This document shows positions 31,630-34,198 of a DNA stretch of 34,198 nt, piece by piece. Numbering within the stretch: position 1 is the stretch's first letter; the number at the start of each line of letters is the position of its first letter. This stretch comes from CALFMR01 sp035550595. GTDB lineage: Bacteria; Acidobacteriota; Vicinamibacteria; Vicinamibacterales; SCN-69-37. The stretch is taken from assembly GCA_035550595.1 (NCBI GenBank), contig DASZOV010000026.1:1-34198 (forward strand). Direction: 5' to 3'. Under the pieces are notes generated by a model. That model searched no databases. It was not told the origin of the DNA and saw only the letters and a list, made by a program, of their open reading frames with translations. Both the position numbers and the translations under genes were made by a program.

Positions 31630-31712
31630 GTCACTGTGTCTGGAAATCGGCGACCTACAATTCGACCTCGTCGTTGACCCGCGTGGCGAGCACTTTGGAC
31701 TCGAGCACCTAA
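31630..31712 (-). pseudogene. Gene-like scrap between inverted TTCGAA copies
   Basis: On the minus strand, GTG at about 31709 opens VLESKVLATRVNDEVEL followed by TAG, then VADFQTQ and TGA. GC at third positions is high for these 17 codons, as in a real gene, but it is too short to identify. It may be the tail of a lost gene downstream of the glycerol-3-phosphate dehydrogenase gene, or chance. Confidence 0.2.
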
Positions 31713-31745
31713 TTCGAAGTTCGAAGTTCAAAGTTCGAAGTTGAC
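31713..31745 (-). repeat. TTCGAA element (right inverted copy), overlapping a gene end
   Basis: The minus-strand reading begins GTCAACTTCGAACTTTGAAC and continues with two TTCGAA units. The codons GTC AAC TTC GAA CTT TGA of the dehydrogenase gene lie inside it, so the element provides its last residues VNFEL and its stop (31728-31730). Confidence 0.7.
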
Positions 31746-33368
31746 CAGTGTTTCCGTCATCTCCGCTGCACGTCTTTCCCCAGACCACCCCAATGTCGCC
31801 CCCATGATGTCCGCCGCGCGTTCAAGCGCGGCGCGGCCTGGATCACCGGCCGATCCCAACGCCGTGCGGCGGCGGACCGCGTCGTCCAACTTCACCGCGC
31901 ACGCCTCGGTGACGGCGTAGGCGATCTCGCCATCGAGGATGGCGTGCTCCGGCGAGAGCCGGCCGAGGCCTTGGCAGGCGGCAGAGTAGCGCACTACGGC
32001 TGGCGCTTCGGTTCCGTACCAGCTCTCGAGATGCGCCAACACGTCGGCGTCGACCGACGCGCCGATCTCGCGCAGCGTCTCGACGAGCCGGCCCTCGACG
32101 TCGGCGATGTCCGCGTGAGGCAGTGGACGCGCGGCCGTCACCGATCGCGATCGTTTGCCCCCGAGCTCACGCTGCACCTCGTCGATCGCGATCTCCGCCG
32201 TGCGACGCGCGGTCGTGAACTTCGTCCCAACGACGCCGACGAGCCCGGGCACGCCGTGACGGCGATAGGCCGTGACGCGCGGGTCGGCGAGCAGATCGGC
32301 GCGGCCGTTGCGCACCGACGCGGGCACGAGGCCGTGATGGACGACACGTACGCTCGCGCGATCGGCATTGAGGGATGGAAATGTCGCGTTGGCGTCGGCG
32401 AGCGCGGCGTCAACGTCGGCGGATGACCATCGCGTGCCAGGCTCGACGGGCGCATCGGACTGGAAGGTGCCGACGAGAGCGCGCTCGCGCCAGGGCACGG
32501 CGGTCAGCATCCGGCCCGATGGTCCGCGCGCGGCCACCGCGATGTCGCGCGCTGGTCGATCAACGAGCAGGTTCATCGCGCGCACGAGCGGCGGCGCTGG
32601 CGGTCCGCCGACGTCGGTGAGGACCGTGCCCATCCCCGCGCCCGCCGCGACCAGCGTCACCGCGGCTTCGATGTCGAACATCTCGCCCGTCAGCCGATCC
32701 TTCACGCGCACACCCGCCACGCGCGCGCCGTCCTTCGCGAGCGCCGTGACTTCCGCGTAGTTGAGGAGCCGCGCGCCAGACCGGGCCGCGGCGAGCGCCA
32801 CACCCCAAACGAGGCGATCGGGATGGACCATCTGGTAGTCGTACCAGACCGCGCCGCCCGTCAGGCCCGCCTCCCGAACGCCCGGAAACAACCCTCTCGT
32901 CGTCGCCGCCGATTCGAGTCGTGTGCGCGGCAGGTGCAGTTCCGGCACAACGCCCGCGTTGCGTGATCGGCCGAGCCAGTCGTACACGCGGAAACCGGTG
33001 CGGAGGGCGAGACGCGATCGCTTGCTGAAGCGATAGGTGCCGACGAGGAACGGCAGCGGGCGGATGAAGTGCGGCGCAATGAGGGCCCACGTGCGGCGCT
33101 CGGCAATCTGTCGCCGCGTCTTGCCGAACCGGCCGGACTCGAGCGCGCGGAGGCCGCCGTGGATCGTGCGCTGGTGATTGGCCGACAGGCCCGATCCAAA
33201 ATCGCCTCGCTCGACGAGCGCGACCGACAGCCCGCGGCTCGCGGCGTCGTAGGCCGCGAACAACCCGTGGATACCGCCGCCGACGACGACCAGGTCGTAG
33301 CGCGCGGCGGCCACGGCCGCGGGATCGCGCGCGAGACGAGGCGAGGGGAGGGAAGGCTCGTTCGGCAT
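31728..33368 (-). CDS. glpD: Aerobic glycerol-3-phosphate dehydrogenase, FAD-dependent
   Basis: 546 residues from the ATG at 33368. RYDLVVVGGGIHGLFAAYDA has the GxGxxG FAD motif, followed by ERGDFGSGLSANHQRTIHGG, the conserved GlpD stretch containing IHGGLR. TYRFSKRSRLALRTGFRVYD and VVGTKFTTARRTAE continue the family, with the C-terminal helical domain after about residue 420. It oxidises sn-glycerol 3-phosphate to dihydroxyacetone phosphate and reduces quinone at the inner membrane. The last residues VNFEL lie within a TTCGAA repeat. Length and motifs are normal; HQRTIHGG instead of SSKLIHGG at the FAD site is a mild variation. No glycerol kinase or facilitator gene adjoins it. It is divergent from the methyltransferase gene with only 24 bases between starts. 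Confidence 0.9.
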   Translation of the reverse strand: MPNEPSLPSPRLARDPAAVAAARYDLVVVGGGIHGLFAAYDAASRGLSVALVERGDFGSGLSANHQRTIHGGLRALESGRFGKTRRQIAERRTWALIAPHFIRPLPFLVGTYRFSKRSRLALRTGFRVYDWLGRSRNAGVVPELHLPRTRLESAATTRGLFPGVREAGLTGGAVWYDYQMVHPDRLVWGVALAAARSGARLLNYAEVTALAKDGARVAGVRVKDRLTGEMFDIEAAVTLVAAGAGMGTVLTDVGGPPAPPLVRAMNLLVDRPARDIAVAARGPSGRMLTAVPWRERALVGTFQSDAPVEPGTRWSSADVDAALADANATFPSLNADRASVRVVHHGLVPASVRNGRADLLADPRVTAYRRHGVPGLVGVVGTKFTTARRTAEIAIDEVQRELGGKRSRSVTAARPLPHADIADVEGRLVETLREIGASVDADVLAHLESWYGTEAPAVVRYSAACQGLGRLSPEHAILDGEIAYAVTEACAVKLDDAVRRRTALGSAGDPGRAALERAADIMGATLGWSGERRAAEMTETLVNFEL

Positions 33369-33392
33369 AGGCGCTTGATACTATGTCGGCCG

Positions 33393-34157
33393 GTGTCCAC
33401 GCCTTCGAGCGCCGACGTCCGCCGCTACTGGGACGCGCACATCCACGACCTCGACGTCACGAGCCACGCGCCGGGCACGCCGGGCTTCTTCGCCGATCTC
33501 GACGCGTATCACTTCGAGAAGCTGCACCATCTGCTGCGCCTCGTCGACTTCGACGGCTGGCGCGGACGGACGGTTCTCGACGCCGGCTGCGGCGCGGGCG
33601 TCGAAGTCGTGCGCTTCGCGCGCGGCGGCGCGCGCGTCATCGGCCTGGATCTCTCGGAACGCGCGATCGAGCTGGCGGCAAAGAACCTTACCGCGCAGAG
33701 CCTGATCGCCGCGCTCGTCGTCGGCGACGCCGAATCGCTGCCACTCGCGTCCGAGTCGGTCGACTTCGTCTATGCGCACGGTCTCGTGCAGTATGCCGCC
33801 GATGACCGCCGCGCGGTGGCCGAATGCTACCGCGTCCTGCGGCCGGGCGGAACGGCCGTCTTCCAGGTGTACAACCGCATCTCGTGGCTGAACGCGCTGT
33901 CGAAGGTCATGCGGACCCCGCTCGAACACGAGGACGCGCCCGTGCTGCGCCGCTACTCGGCCGCCGAGCTCCGCGCCCTCGTCGCGCCCTTCGCCAAGGT
34001 CGAGCTCATCCCCGAACGCTTCCCGGTCAAGAGCCGGCTGCACAAAGGCTGGAAAGGCGCCGTCTACAACGCGGCATTCGTCGGCACGTTCAACGCGCTG
34101 CCGCGAGCCTGGGTGCGAAGGTTCGGGTGGCATTTGCTGGCGGTGTGCATAAAGTAA
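33393..34157 (+). CDS. Class I SAM-dependent methyltransferase
   Basis: 254 residues from GTG 33393 (VSTPSSADVRRYWDAHIHDL). The earlier frame opening would overlap glpD on the other strand. SAM site: TVLDAGCGAGVEVVRFARGG, then VIGLDLSERAIELAA, VVGDAESLPLASESVDFVYA and YRVLRPGGTAVFQVYN, all in the order of the Methyltransf_11 family. The C-terminal part (SRLHKGWKGAVYNAAFVGTF) is typical of small-molecule or lipid methyltransferases. The substrate is unknown. The 24-base gap to glpD leaves room for only a compact divergent promoter; TACTAT at 33379-33384 resembles a -10 box. A GC-rich hairpin lies downstream. Confidence 0.85.
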   Translation: MSTPSSADVRRYWDAHIHDLDVTSHAPGTPGFFADLDAYHFEKLHHLLRLVDFDGWRGRTVLDAGCGAGVEVVRFARGGARVIGLDLSERAIELAAKNLTAQSLIAALVVGDAESLPLASESVDFVYAHGLVQYAADDRRAVAECYRVLRPGGTAVFQVYNRISWLNALSKVMRTPLEHEDAPVLRRYSAAELRALVAPFAKVELIPERFPVKSRLHKGWKGAVYNAAFVGTFNALPRAWVRRFGWHLLAVCIK

Positions 34158-34174
34158 GAGGACAGGCCCGAAGC

Positions 34175-34193
34175 CGCGCGCAGGGTGCGCGCG
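34175..34193 (+). terminator. GC-rich hairpin after the methyltransferase gene
   Basis: CGCGCGC (34175-34181) pairs with GCGCGCG (34187-34193) around loop AGGGT, 17 bases past the stop codon. No T tract is visible before the window ends, so terminator function is uncertain. Confidence 0.35.
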
Positions 34194-34198
34194 CTGAG

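Overview
The window is GC-rich by eye (roughly two thirds G+C), with strong GC bias at third codon positions and dense gene packing. It looks like a chromosomal segment of an Acidobacteriota member, plausibly class Vicinamibacteria. This taxonomic call is inference. It rests on an orphan MacB/FtsX-type permease of the acidobacterial ADOP kind, a propeller/HEAT/cytochrome c dehydrogenase-like protein typical of Acidobacteriota and Planctomycetota, lipoproteins with fibronectin-like repeats, and heavily repeat-decorated intergenic spaces. No rRNA, tRNA, CRISPR array, phage or transposase gene was seen.

Layout. 1-5.9 kb: a truncated radical SAM gene, a large membrane glycosyltransferase, a secreted lectin-like protein, and two paralogous Fn3-type lipoproteins. 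6.2-17.7 kb: a glycan assembly region with three GT4 glycosyltransferases, two GT-C-like membrane proteins, a GNAT acetyltransferase, a flippase-like LPG_synthase_TM protein, a methyltransferase, an NAD-dependent sugar epimerase and a left-handed beta-helix acyltransferase. Many of these overlap as GTGA or ATGA, so they are probably translationally coupled. 17.8-19.9 kb: TtcA (tRNA 2-thiocytidine), Dtd (D-aminoacyl-tRNA deacylase) and an outer-membrane beta-barrel protein. 20.2-27.5 kb: hexuronate use, with a TIM-barrel isomerase, D-mannonate dehydratase (complete active site), glucuronate isomerase UxaC, a periplasmic cytochrome c fusion protein and a Gfo/Idh/MocA oxidoreductase. 27.7-34.2 kb: the ADOP permease, a methyltransferase-like gene remnant, a lipoprotein with a perfect metzincin zinc motif, glycerol-3-phosphate dehydrogenase and a methyltransferase.

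The most unusual signal is outside the genes. Several families of short structured repeats fill the intergenic spaces, and every convergent gene junction in the window carries at least one. Two families show copies with an identical loop and flanks but different, still perfectly paired stems (27519-27690 and 20038-20142), which points to selection on the hairpin. A third family, built on TTCGAA heptads and often followed by a GGCGCC hairpin, occurs at least six times. One near-identical inverted pair of it (31576-31745) encloses a gene-like scrap and supplies the stop codon of the glycerol-3-phosphate dehydrogenase gene.
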